Source: Paenibacillus_E sp052115445
GTDB taxonomy: Bacteria; Bacillota; Bacilli; Paenibacillales; NBRC-103111
Length of the DNA: 64,000 bases
NCBI RefSeq assembly: GCF_052115445.1
Contig: NZ_JBFRGR010000009.1
Span: forward strand, 124,001 to 188,000
Reading direction: 5' to 3'
Made by a program: the position numbers and the translations under genes
Shown here: positions 45,932 through 55,333 of the stretch, in pieces
Layout: every line of letters begins with the position of its first letter
Numbering within the stretch: the stretch's first letter is position 1
Notes under the pieces: generated by a model
The model's input: only the letters and a program-made list of their open reading frames with translations
The model's database searches: none
Told to the model about the DNA's origin: nothing

Positions 45932-48900
45932 ATGGAAGTAAGCGAACAATTACGCCATAAATTCGATCATCCATCGGTCGAATGCAGGTCGGTGCCATTC
46001 TGGGCTTGGAATGATGAATTGCAAGAAGATGAGCTGGTCCGTCAAGTAAATCAGATGAAGGAACAGGGAATGGGCGGCTTTTTTATCCATTCCCGCGATG
46101 GATTAGAAACCGATTACATGGGTCGCGAGTGGATGGCACTCGCCCGGAAGACCGTGGAAACAGCTGAGGATCTCGGCATGCAGGTGTGGTTGTACGACGA
46201 GGACCGCTGGCCATCCGGATTTGCTGGCGGACTTGTGCAGGACAGAGGCGGGGACGCTTTCCGTGCCAAAGGTTTGACATTGGAGATATGCATGCAGATT
46301 GGTCCGCACGATTTGACAGACAGTATGGCGCTGTTTAAGGCTGTCATCGACGAAAGAAACTTGGTTCGCTGCGAAAGACTGCATGATGGCGAATATATCG
46401 CGTTGAATGAGGATGAAGTCCTCTTAGTATTTCGCGTAGAAATTTCTGAGCGCAGTGCTTGGTTCAACAACGAAGCGCCGCCTGACAACTTGAATCCAGA
46501 GACAGTTCAGGCCTTTATTGACATCACTTATGAAGCCTACAAGAAAGAAGTAGGGGATCATTTTGGCAAAACGATTCGCGGCGTATTTACGGATGAACCT
46601 AGCGTGCATGACAGCCACTGTAAGTTTACTCCTGGCCGCGGTTGGCTCCCGTGGACCCTAACATTTCCTGACTTTTTTCGAGAAAGACGGGGTTATGATC
46701 TCTTGGATGTCATCCCCTACATGTACTTCAATGGCGCGTATTCCTCGCAAGCGCGTCATGATTACTGGTGGACGCTCACCGAACGATTCAGCGAATCGTA
46801 CTCTAAGCAACTGGGTGAATGGTGCGAGAATAACGGGATCGACTTCACTGGCCATTTCCTCTGGGAAAATAATTTGGGTACTGCCACCCGCGTCTGTGGA
46901 GCCATTATGCCTAACTACAGGTATCAGCATGTTCCGGGAATCGATATGTTAAACGAGCAGACGAACGAATACATCACGGTTAAGCAATGCACAAGTGTAG
47001 CGAATCAATACGGTAGAAAGTTCGTTCTCTCCGAAACGTATGGATGCACCGGTTGGGCGTTCACCTTCGAGGGACAAAAATGGGTGGGAGATTTTCAATA
47101 CGTGCTCGGTGTCAATATGAGGTCGCAGCATTTGGCACTTTATTCGATCAAGGGGTGCAGGAAGAGGGATTATCCTCCTGTATTCAACTACAATACGAGC
47201 TGGTGGAAATACAATCATGTGGTGGACAATTATTTTGCCAGATTGGCTTCAGTTTTGACGGAAGGCAGGCCAATTCGCGATGTGCTTGTCCTGCATCCTT
47301 CTTCCACCGCTTGGAGTATGGTTGGGACAGGTCCGTACGGCTTCCCTGCCCGCGGGAAAGATAGGGATGTCTCCGCAACGAATACATATGGTCATGAATT
47401 CAATGCTTTTCTAGGCAAATTACTCAGTGCACACTATGATTTCGATCTCGGCGATGAGACGATTTTGGCGGAAACAGGGGAAATACACGGGGATAAACTA
47501 GCTGTGAATCTAGTGACCTATCGTATCGTCGTCATTCCCGTTATACAGACGATGTTAAGCAGCACTTTTCGGCTTCTGTCAGCGTTCCTGGAGGCAGGGG
47601 GAAAAGTGATTGCCGTCGGGTCGCCTCCGACGATGATCGAAGGCAGACAATCAGAGCTGCTACCTGAGCTATACGACCATGTGAATATGACCGTCGTAGG
47701 TGACGTTGAAGATACAGTTTCGACCCTGGAGGGCATTCTGCCACGGCGAGTCAGCTTGACGAACAGGCAATCGAAAGAAGCGCCTGAAATGTTATATATG
47801 TTAAGGGACATAGGCGATTGCCGAGCCTTGTTTGTCGTGAATAACGACCGTGTGGGCACACATCGAATAACCATTCGCATGGAAGGCGAAGGATGTGTGG
47901 AAGAATGGGATGCGCTGACAGGTGAGGTGAAGGAGATAGAGATCGTCGTCCGTGAAGGGTACGTTCATTTCGAAGCTGAGTTTGGTCCGGCAGATTCCAA
48001 GCTGTTCATCATGAATACGACTAAAGCAGCAGTTAGTTTAATAGCGGAAGAATCTTCGTGCAGGGCTCATGAGACTTCCTCGACGGCTCTTGAGCTTGGA
48101 CCAATTTGCCGTTTTACACGCACGATGCCTAACGTATTGACGCTGGACACCTGCTCCTATCGATTAAGGGATGGTGATTGGTCGGAAGAAACCGGTGTAT
48201 GGCAAGCTCAAAGGGCAATTCGCGAAGCTTTGGATATGAGACAAATTTATTATAACGGCCTTGAGCAAAGGTATAAATGGATTGACGATCCTCATCCACA
48301 GAACGGGACATCGGCAGCATTCCGATTTACCTTTCAAGTGTCGGACGTGCCGATTCATGATGTGTATCTCGTTATAGAATCTGCAGCTTATTACGATATT
48401 GCGCTCAATGGTGAAACGGTTTCCAATCTTACTGTAGGCTGGTTTCTCGACCGAACGTTTGATAAGGTGCTTCTTCCTGGACTGAAGCAAGGTGAGAATG
48501 AACTGCTAATATCCTGTAAGTACCATAACCGTATGGAAGTGGAGGATATGTACTTAATCGGTGATTTCGGTGTTGATGCTGACAGGTATGTTGTGAGAGA
48601 GCCTGAAACGTTGATTTTCGGAGATTGGTGCAAGCAAGGATATGCGCATTATTGCGGCAGTATCATCTACCATTTCGATGTCACTATGGATAACCATTCA
48701 ATGGCACGGACAGTGTTGGAGCTTGGTGAGTACTCCGCGGTAACGATTGAAGTTCGAGCAAACGGGCAAACGGCGGGGCACGTGCCTTGGCGGGCTGCCA
48801 ACCGAGTTGACTTGACGGCGTATCTCAACGAGGGAGACAACCAAATTGAAATCGAAGTAATGGGGAGCCCACGTAACATGCTCGGCCCATTTCACCAAAT

Positions 48901-49021
48901 ATCCGGTGATACATCGACGACCAATTGGGCCTCTTTCCGCAAAGAAGGCGACGGTTATACACCAGAATATAAGCTGCGTTCATACGGTTTGTTTGGACAG
49001 ATAAAGCTGTACCGTATCTAA
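45932..49021 (+). CDS. GH106-like alpha-L-rhamnosidase-type glycosidase
   Basis: The product is about 1029 residues. The N-terminus matches the GH106-type barrel entry: VPFWAWNDELQEDELVRQV, GMGGFFIHSRDGL, QVWLYDEDRWPSGFAGG. Possible catalytic glutamates lie in GVFTDEPSVHD, FTGHFLWENNLG and KFVLSETYGCTGW. A GATase-like segment (about 520-620) and C-terminal beta-sandwich domains follow (FTFQVSDVP, YLNEGDNQIEIEV). GH106 enzymes remove alpha-L-rhamnose from pectin side chains. Members of the wider superfamily have other activities. AAAGGAGG gives better spacing to the ATG at 45932 than to the ATG at 45926. No signal peptide. Its stop overlaps the ATG at 49021 of the next open frame. Confidence 0.82.
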   Translation: MEVSEQLRHKFDHPSVECRSVPFWAWNDELQEDELVRQVNQMKEQGMGGFFIHSRDGLETDYMGREWMALARKTVETAEDLGMQVWLYDEDRWPSGFAGGLVQDRGGDAFRAKGLTLEICMQIGPHDLTDSMALFKAVIDERNLVRCERLHDGEYIALNEDEVLLVFRVEISERSAWFNNEAPPDNLNPETVQAFIDITYEAYKKEVGDHFGKTIRGVFTDEPSVHDSHCKFTPGRGWLPWTLTFPDFFRERRGYDLLDVIPYMYFNGAYSSQARHDYWWTLTERFSESYSKQLGEWCENNGIDFTGHFLWENNLGTATRVCGAIMPNYRYQHVPGIDMLNEQTNEYITVKQCTSVANQYGRKFVLSETYGCTGWAFTFEGQKWVGDFQYVLGVNMRSQHLALYSIKGCRKRDYPPVFNYNTSWWKYNHVVDNYFARLASVLTEGRPIRDVLVLHPSSTAWSMVGTGPYGFPARGKDRDVSATNTYGHEFNAFLGKLLSAHYDFDLGDETILAETGEIHGDKLAVNLVTYRIVVIPVIQTMLSSTFRLLSAFLEAGGKVIAVGSPPTMIEGRQSELLPELYDHVNMTVVGDVEDTVSTLEGILPRRVSLTNRQSKEAPEMLYMLRDIGDCRALFVVNNDRVGTHRITIRMEGEGCVEEWDALTGEVKEIEIVVREGYVHFEAEFGPADSKLFIMNTTKAAVSLIAEESSCRAHETSSTALELGPICRFTRTMPNVLTLDTCSYRLRDGDWSEETGVWQAQRAIREALDMRQIYYNGLEQRYKWIDDPHPQNGTSAAFRFTFQVSDVPIHDVYLVIESAAYYDIALNGETVSNLTVGWFLDRTFDKVLLPGLKQGENELLISCKYHNRMEVEDMYLIGDFGVDADRYVVREPETLIFGDWCKQGYAHYCGSIIYHFDVTMDNHSMARTVLELGEYSAVTIEVRANGQTAGHVPWRAANRVDLTAYLNEGDNQIEIEVMGSPRNMLGPFHQISGDTSTTNWASFRKEGDGYTPEYKLRSYGLFGQIKLYRI

Positions 49022-49053
49022 TGGAAGGAAGAGACAGAAATGGAGGTTTGAGC

Positions 49054-51174
49054 ATGAAAATAAGATGCCACAGGTGGAGGCTATTCCTTTCCTTGATCAT
49101 CTTGTGCACGGCGCTGTTGCCAACAACTACACATGCCGAAGTGAAATATAAGACTTATACGAAGGACAGTTACAATAATCAAATATGGCTTCAACCAGCC
49201 TACTTTCCGCTCGATGTAATCGGAGAGGATTTGTATACAACAGATCCTAAGCAGCCATCCGTTAAAGTCCCTTCACCACTTAGTAATCCGAAGGACATCT
49301 TTATCGATGCGAAGAACGAAGTCTATATTGTAGATACAGGGAACAACCGGATCGTTCATCTGACGGAAACAGGGAAACTGATTCGTTATTTGACCCTTAA
49401 TGAAAGTCCTCTCAATAAGCCAGAAGGGATATTTGTTACCAAGGAAGGCGATATCTATATTGCAGACACGGGAAACAAAAGAGTCGTTAAGCTGGATAAG
49501 ACCGGTAAGCTGCAAACGGAATTCAAACGCCCGGAATCCAAATACATCCCGGCGACATTTGTCTACGATCCTGCCAAGGTGATGGTAGATGAAAGGGGAT
49601 TCCTGTATATCGCGGTGCATGGCGGTTACGAGGGAATCGTCCTGCTTGATCCGAAGGGCAAGTTTCAGGGCTTTTTCGGAGCAAACAAAACGGCTCTTTC
49701 TCCGCTAGACGCTCTGAAGCGCATGTTATACACCAAAAAAATGTATGCCAATGAAGTCGCTAAGAGACCAGAGACGATCAACAGTGTTGCTACCGATAAA
49801 AATGGCTATATCTATACGGTCACCGGCGGTATGGCCAAGAGCGACCAATTAAAGAAATTAAATATTAAAGGAAACAATTTACTTCGCAGTGGCAATAGAA
49901 ATTTCGGCGAAGTGGTTCCCGGAGCTGTGCCCGTAGGCCCTGTAACTTCAGGTCCGCAGCTGATTGATGTGGCCGTTGACCAAAGCGGCAATATGATCGT
50001 TGTGGATCAGCAATTCAAATATATTAGTCATTATGATGCGTCAGGCCACCTGTTGTACTTTTGGGGCGGCGCTTCGGCAGTCGGGTCATCTCAAGTCGGC
50101 CTCTTGAAAAGTCCTGTTGCGCTTGATGTGAACAGTAGGAATGAATTATACATATTGGACGATCAGGAGAATATCGTTCAAGTGTTTCGCTTATCGGAAT
50201 TTGGTCAAAAGGTAGATCAAGCGAATCAACAGACGCTTGCTGGGTTATATCAAGATAGTGAAAAATCTTGGCAGGAAGTCCTTCGAATGAATGCGCAATT
50301 TACACCCGCCATCATGGGATTAGCCCAAGCGGCATTTACAAAGGAACAGTATCCTGATGCGTTAAGACTATATAAGGAGGCAGGGAATCAGGAAGGGTAC
50401 TCGGACGCCTTTTGGCAAATTAGAATGAGTTGGCTGCAACAAAACTTCTCTTGGATTGCCAGCTTACTTTTTATCAGCGGACTATTATACGTACTGCTTA
50501 GTAAAGTGACTTATACAAGAAGGCTTCGTGATAAATGGCGCAATAGGCAGCGGATACAAACTAGCTTTCTTATGAATTTCAAGCATGTATTTTACATGAT
50601 GAAACATCCGATTGATGGTTTTATCGCGATAAGGTATGAAGGTAAAGGAAGCTATTTGAGTGCGATTATCATCTTAGCTTGCGTATATGCATCTCTAGTG
50701 ATCAAGCGACTTGTTACCAGTTTTTCATTTAACGCTTCGACTCATGTGGATATTTACTCGATATTTACACAATTTTTCACAGTATGGATTGCGTGGGTCA
50801 TTTCGAACTATCTCGTTAGCTCCATATATCGAGGAGAGGGAAGGTTTAGAGATATCTTTATCGCCAGCGCATATGCGCTCATTCCTTACATCATTATTGG
50901 CGTACCTCTTGCCTTTATTTCGAACGTCCTGACGATGTCGGAGTCCACCATTTATCATTATGTCGAACAAGGGATGATTGTATGGATCGGTTTATTGATC
51001 TTTTGGAAAATCCAATGGATTCATAATTACAGTGTAGGAGAAACACTATTAAACATCCTGTTTACGCTGTGCACCATGCTGGTCATTGGCGTTCTCCTCT
51101 TTCTTACAGCAGGACTGACCAATGATTTGGTATCGTTAATCTTAGAAATGTATCAGGAGGCGATCTTGAGATGA
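49054..51174 (+). CDS. Secreted NHL-repeat protein with C-terminal YIP1 membrane domain
   Basis: The product is 706 residues. A signal peptide ends near THAEV (about residue 29). About six NHL/beta-propeller repeats follow (DIFIDAKNEVYIVDTGNNRIV, GIFVTKEGDIYIADTGNKRVV, later DVAVDQSGNMIVVDQQ). A short TPR-like helical stretch comes next (about 390-450), then one transmembrane helix (ASLLFISGLLYVLLSKV) and a YIP1-like domain with about five membrane segments. GGAGG at 49042-49046 picks the ATG at 49054. The propeller is predicted outside the cell. Its stop overlaps the DUF5696 gene start, which in turn overlaps a permease gene, so the protein probably works with importer 2 as a membrane-bound sensor, scaffold or accessory binding factor (inference). 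Confidence 0.85.
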   Translation: MKIRCHRWRLFLSLIILCTALLPTTTHAEVKYKTYTKDSYNNQIWLQPAYFPLDVIGEDLYTTDPKQPSVKVPSPLSNPKDIFIDAKNEVYIVDTGNNRIVHLTETGKLIRYLTLNESPLNKPEGIFVTKEGDIYIADTGNKRVVKLDKTGKLQTEFKRPESKYIPATFVYDPAKVMVDERGFLYIAVHGGYEGIVLLDPKGKFQGFFGANKTALSPLDALKRMLYTKKMYANEVAKRPETINSVATDKNGYIYTVTGGMAKSDQLKKLNIKGNNLLRSGNRNFGEVVPGAVPVGPVTSGPQLIDVAVDQSGNMIVVDQQFKYISHYDASGHLLYFWGGASAVGSSQVGLLKSPVALDVNSRNELYILDDQENIVQVFRLSEFGQKVDQANQQTLAGLYQDSEKSWQEVLRMNAQFTPAIMGLAQAAFTKEQYPDALRLYKEAGNQEGYSDAFWQIRMSWLQQNFSWIASLLFISGLLYVLLSKVTYTRRLRDKWRNRQRIQTSFLMNFKHVFYMMKHPIDGFIAIRYEGKGSYLSAIIILACVYASLVIKRLVTSFSFNASTHVDIYSIFTQFFTVWIAWVISNYLVSSIYRGEGRFRDIFIASAYALIPYIIIGVPLAFISNVLTMSESTIYHYVEQGMIVWIGLLIFWKIQWIHNYSVGETLLNILFTLCTMLVIGVLLFLTAGLTNDLVSLILEMYQEAILR

Positions 51175-53450
51175 TAAGGATAATCAAACGTGGTAAAACC
51201 GCAGCAGTCATCACCATCCTGCTCTTGGTCGCCATTTATTTGGCAGTGACGAATATCAAAGTAACCTTCAAAGCAACGGAAAATCGCGCTATTGTGCCGG
51301 CAGAGACGGGAAGTAGTGTTTCTGCGGTGAAGAGCGCCGCTTCTCAGTTGCCAAAGGAGAGCGACTTTAAACAAGTTGCCGAAACCGATCTTCTGCGTTT
51401 AAAAATGGATGAAAAAACCGGTCATTTTGTTGTAGAAGATAAACGGAACGCAAATGTTTACCGATCTTTTCCAAACCCGGATTCTTGGGATAAGGAGAAG
51501 ATTTCCGAGACCTGGAAAAAGCATCTGGCTTCGCCGTTGATGGTCCAATACGTCGATTTCTCGAAAAATATCCTGCAAGCGAAGGAAACAAACTTGGCAG
51601 CGGATGGAGGACGAGTCAAAGAGGTGAAGATGATTCCCGGCGGGTTCTCATTGGTGTATGAACTGCCTGCGACTGGATTCACGATCCCGATCGAGGTGAG
51701 AATCGAAAACGATTATGTAGAGACGAAGATTATACGCGAAGGCGTTAAGGAAACGAGCATGGGCCTCGTCTGGGCCAGATTGTTTCCCTTCTTCGGTGCC
51801 GAATATACGGCTGCTGGGCAGGACAGTTATCTATTCATACCAGACGGCGCTGGAGCATTGGTACGGTTTAAAGATAATCAACTGAATGTCAATAAAATAT
51901 ATGATGAGTCTGTATACGGTCAAGACAACACCTTCGCAGGACTTAGTAATAACCGCAACAAAATTGTGATGCCGGTATTCGGGATGAAGACGGGTTCCAA
52001 AGGTTTTGTAGCGATCGTTCATGACGGAGATGAATATGCCAACATCGTTGCGGCCCCTGCCGGGGTTCTCAGCAACTATAACTGGGTGACGACTCAAATG
52101 AATTTCCGATCAAGCTTCCTGCAGTTTACTACGAGAAATACGAATGTCCCCGATTCATGGGGGTATATCGATTACAACAGAGATGAAGTGTTCGGCAGTG
52201 ATCGTATTGTGCGTTACTATCTGCTGGACAGCCAAAAGTCAGATTATGTGGGTATGGCTCAAACATACCGGAATTATCTGATAAAAGAAAAGGGAGCGAA
52301 GCCCGTCACAGTCACTAATCCTAATATTCCTATGCATGTAGACTTTATCGGGGGGGATCAAGAAGACGGCTTAGTCACCTCGCGATATCTCAATTTGACC
52401 ACGACAGATGATGCCACACATATGGTTAATACCTTGCATGAAAAAGGCATAGCCAATATGTCCCTAACATTTAAGGGTTGGCAAAAAGGTGGCTACAGCG
52501 CCTTTGGGAACACGTTTCCCGTTGATTCCCGTATTGGCGGCGATAAAGGCATGAAAGCATTTATCGACAATGCCCACAGCTACGGAATACCTGTTTATCT
52601 GGAGGCCGAATATGCGTTGAACAATACGGGGGCAGCAGGCTTCGATGAGAAATATCATGCCATCGTCAATTTGGCCGGGCGCAATCAATCGGTAAGTGCG
52701 CTATATAACAGAGTACAAACACCAGCGGTTAGTTATAAATTTGCAGAAGAAATGGTCAAGAAAGACTTGACACACTATAAAACCATGGGTGCGGACGGAA
52801 TTGCAGTCAATATACTCGGACAAAGTCTGTTCAGTGATTATAATTCAGGGTTCGGTTCGACCAGAGATCATGCTCGGGATGTTCAGGAACGAATTTTAAA
52901 AACGATCAAAGATTCGTTAGGCGGCGTAGAAGGGAAGTCTGCCAATTTGTATGCCCTGCCCCAAATGAAGTATATTCAATCGCTAGTGTATGATCATTCT
53001 TATGATTTATTTTCCGATGAGGCGGTTCCCTTTGTTCAGATTGCTACGCATGGCCTAGTAGGCTATTCTTCGGAATATGTGAATAACCGACAAGAGGATG
53101 TGCACGACTTTTTACGGGATATTGAATATGGCGCAGAGCCATCTTTTGTATTCACACAAGCAGAATCGAAAAAATATGTGAATTCGTTCGGTATTCGGTA
53201 CTACAACACCTATTTTCCCTACTGGGAGACATTCGCTGTGGAGCAGTATAAGCGATACAATGAGGCTCTTGGTAACGTACAAGATCAATTTATTGCTAAT
53301 CACAAAACGCTCGCCACAAATGTAAAAGAAACAACTTATGAGAATGGTACCCGGATTATCGTGAACTATAATTTGGAGCCCTACCGCAGTGGCGATCTGG
53401 ATGTACCTGCACAAAACTTCGTTGTGATTCGAGGAGGGGTAAAACGATGA
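51171..53450 (+). CDS. DUF5696 membrane-anchored extracellular protein
   Basis: The 759-residue product has one N-terminal transmembrane helix (AAVITILLLVAIYLAVTNI) and a large outside part. It begins with a beta-rich region (KMDEKTGHFVVEDKRNANVY, YLFIPDGAGALVRFKDN). A TIM-barrel-like second half follows, with PMHVDFIGGD, IANMSLTFKGWQKGGY, IPVYLEAEYALNN and GADGIAVNILGQSLFSDYN. This corresponds to the DUF5696 family found beside sugar ABC permeases in Paenibacillus. Its biochemical role is not known to me; the glycosidase-like barrel suggests carbohydrate binding or hydrolysis at the membrane. It overlaps both neighbours by four bases (ATGA), so stoichiometric expression with importer 2 is likely. 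Confidence 0.85.
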   Translation: MIRIIKRGKTAAVITILLLVAIYLAVTNIKVTFKATENRAIVPAETGSSVSAVKSAASQLPKESDFKQVAETDLLRLKMDEKTGHFVVEDKRNANVYRSFPNPDSWDKEKISETWKKHLASPLMVQYVDFSKNILQAKETNLAADGGRVKEVKMIPGGFSLVYELPATGFTIPIEVRIENDYVETKIIREGVKETSMGLVWARLFPFFGAEYTAAGQDSYLFIPDGAGALVRFKDNQLNVNKIYDESVYGQDNTFAGLSNNRNKIVMPVFGMKTGSKGFVAIVHDGDEYANIVAAPAGVLSNYNWVTTQMNFRSSFLQFTTRNTNVPDSWGYIDYNRDEVFGSDRIVRYYLLDSQKSDYVGMAQTYRNYLIKEKGAKPVTVTNPNIPMHVDFIGGDQEDGLVTSRYLNLTTTDDATHMVNTLHEKGIANMSLTFKGWQKGGYSAFGNTFPVDSRIGGDKGMKAFIDNAHSYGIPVYLEAEYALNNTGAAGFDEKYHAIVNLAGRNQSVSALYNRVQTPAVSYKFAEEMVKKDLTHYKTMGADGIAVNILGQSLFSDYNSGFGSTRDHARDVQERILKTIKDSLGGVEGKSANLYALPQMKYIQSLVYDHSYDLFSDEAVPFVQIATHGLVGYSSEYVNNRQEDVHDFLRDIEYGAEPSFVFTQAESKKYVNSFGIRYYNTYFPYWETFAVEQYKRYNEALGNVQDQFIANHKTLATNVKETTYENGTRIIVNYNLEPYRSGDLDVPAQNFVVIRGGVKR

Positions 53451-54313
53451 AACGAAAGTTCAGATTAAATTCATCCCTTGTCGAATATGTGGAAGGCGCG
53501 ATCTTTATTGCTCCTTGGTTTATTGGCTTTCTCATTTTCATGGCTTTCCCAATTGGCTTTTCCTTGTATATGAGCTTTCAAAAAGTAACGATTACGGCAA
53601 CGAAAACGACAACTGAGTATATTGCTTGGACGAATTACCGGTATATTCTTTTCGAGAATGGACAATTATTATACAACGATTTATTGCCGTTTCTCCGGCA
53701 AGCCTTGTTTATGATTCCAATTATTGTCCTATTCGCATTGATGATTGCCATTATTCTGAATCAAAAATTTGCAGGGCGAACTTTTTTTCGTGCGATATTC
53801 TTTCTTCCCGTCATCTTGGCAACAGGTCAAGTCGTAGCTGAATTCCTCACGCAAGGCGAGGGCGACTTGGGCTTTATGTCCAAGTACAACGTTTCCGGCC
53901 TCATTACTGCTAATTTATCGTCTACATGGTCTGGGCCGCTCATCAAGATTCTTGACTCGTTTGTGTTAATTCTCTGGTATTCAGGGGTACAAATCCTGAT
54001 TTTCCTTGGAGGCAGGCAAACGATTTCAAACTCGGCTTATGAAGCGGCTCGAATAGACGGCGCCGGTCCGTGGGAGACGTTTTGGAAAATTACGCTTCCA
54101 GCGATGACACCATTTATTTTTCTTAATCTGATCTATACGGTCGTTGATTTGTTTACGTTTCCGACAAATCCGATTTTGGGAAAAGTAAGAGAAAGTGAAT
54201 ATGGGTCGTACAGCGCATTGATCTGGATTTATTTCTTGATCATCAGCTTCTTCCTCGCAATTATATTCATCATTTTCAACAGAGTAACAAAGTCGCAAAG
54301 AGAGANGGTTTAA
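53447..54313 (+). CDS. Sugar ABC transporter permease, MalF/UgpA-like (importer 2)
   Basis: The 288-residue permease has about six membrane segments from FIAPWFIGFLIFMAFPIGFSL onward. Its EAA loop is YEAARIDGAGPWETFWKITLP. It begins within the stop codon of the DUF5696 gene. Base 54306, three codons from the end, is ambiguous. No ATPase gene accompanies importer 2, so it probably borrows the MsmX-type ATPase at 23515. A solute-binding lipoprotein for it is most likely encoded at 58849. Confidence 0.93.
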   Translation: MKRKFRLNSSLVEYVEGAIFIAPWFIGFLIFMAFPIGFSLYMSFQKVTITATKTTTEYIAWTNYRYILFENGQLLYNDLLPFLRQALFMIPIIVLFALMIAIILNQKFAGRTFFRAIFFLPVILATGQVVAEFLTQGEGDLGFMSKYNVSGLITANLSSTWSGPLIKILDSFVLILWYSGVQILIFLGGRQTISNSAYEAARIDGAGPWETFWKITLPAMTPFIFLNLIYTVVDLFTFPTNPILGKVRESEYGSYSALIWIYFLIISFFLAIIFIIFNRVTKSQREXV

Positions 54314-54347
54314 CATGCAACCCAAAAAACTTAGGAGGGGTGAGGCT

Positions 54348-55304
54348 ATGATCGGATTAAAAATTAAGAAAGAACAGTCACAATCATTTCTGCTTTGGTT
54401 AAATAAAGCCCGCTACACGATCATTGGCAGAGAAGCGGATAAAGGATTGCTGTTTAAATTTTTTATCTATTTAATCTTGCTGGATACGGCTTATATTTAT
54501 TTAAAGCCGATCCTGCACATGATCACCACGATGGTCAAAGACGCGGATGACCTACTAGATCCTTCTGTTAACTGGTTTCCGCGAACACTTTATCTTGGAA
54601 ATCTTCAGGAAGCCTGGGAATGGTTGAAATATCCCAAAGCTTTCAGCATCAGCTTGACTCTCTCTCTATCTGTGGCCATCTTGCAAACGTTGTCCTGTGC
54701 TGTGACTGGATATGCCTTCGCAAGATTGAAAGTCCCTTTTAAGAGATTGATGTTTTTCCTATTACTGCTGACTTTTATAGTTCCGATGCAAGTAACGATC
54801 CTGCCGAACATCATATATGCGAGAGAATTGGGGCTACTCAATACGATTTATCCCATTATTGTTCCCGCGTTTTTCGGTCTTGGCTTAAAGGGAGCGCTAT
54901 TTGTCATCATTTATCGTCAATTTTTCTCGACACAACCGAAGGAATTGGAGGAAGCAGCCCGAATTGACGGTGCGAATGTGTTTAAGATCTTTTATAAGGT
55001 CATGATGCCGCTCGCCAAGCCTGCCATTCTGGTTGTATTTCTATTTTCCTTTGTTTGGACCTGGAATGATTTCTATTTACCGAGCATGTATTTGTCAGAT
55101 ATTGAAACCGCGCCGCTGTCCATGGGTATTTCACGCATAGCCTCAGCACTCCGGCAGCAAGCCGAACAATACGGGCCTTCCGTTAATGATGAAGCGATTC
55201 GAATGGCTACCACTTTCATGATGATTATTCCGCCGATGCTTCTGTATACGTTCACGCAGCGCTGGTTCGTAGAAGGCGTAGAAAGAACTGGATTAGTGGA
55301 GTAG
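54348..55304 (+). CDS. Sugar ABC transporter permease, MalG/UgpE-like (importer 2)
   Basis: The 318-residue permease has six membrane segments, with the EAA motif in LEEAARIDGANVFKIFYKVMMPL and a typical ending (TQRWFVEGVERTGLVE). The reading frame is open from 54315, but AGGAGGGG at 54333-54340 selects the ATG at 54348 (MIGLKIKKEQS). Directly downstream is the first of the paralogous lipoproteins, separated by 29 bases, which suggests a functional link between importer 2 and that protein family. Confidence 0.93.
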   Translation: MIGLKIKKEQSQSFLLWLNKARYTIIGREADKGLLFKFFIYLILLDTAYIYLKPILHMITTMVKDADDLLDPSVNWFPRTLYLGNLQEAWEWLKYPKAFSISLTLSLSVAILQTLSCAVTGYAFARLKVPFKRLMFFLLLLTFIVPMQVTILPNIIYARELGLLNTIYPIIVPAFFGLGLKGALFVIIYRQFFSTQPKELEEAARIDGANVFKIFYKVMMPLAKPAILVVFLFSFVWTWNDFYLPSMYLSDIETAPLSMGISRIASALRQQAEQYGPSVNDEAIRMATTFMMIIPPMLLYTFTQRWFVEGVERTGLVE

Positions 55305-55333
55305 GGTCATGTAAGGATTGGAGGAGAATGGAA

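Noticed and set aside
49021..49053. Starting the NHL-YIP1 protein at the ATG overlapping the previous stop
   Set aside because: The extra 11 residues would displace the signal peptide, and a clear GGAGG lies just before the ATG at 49054.
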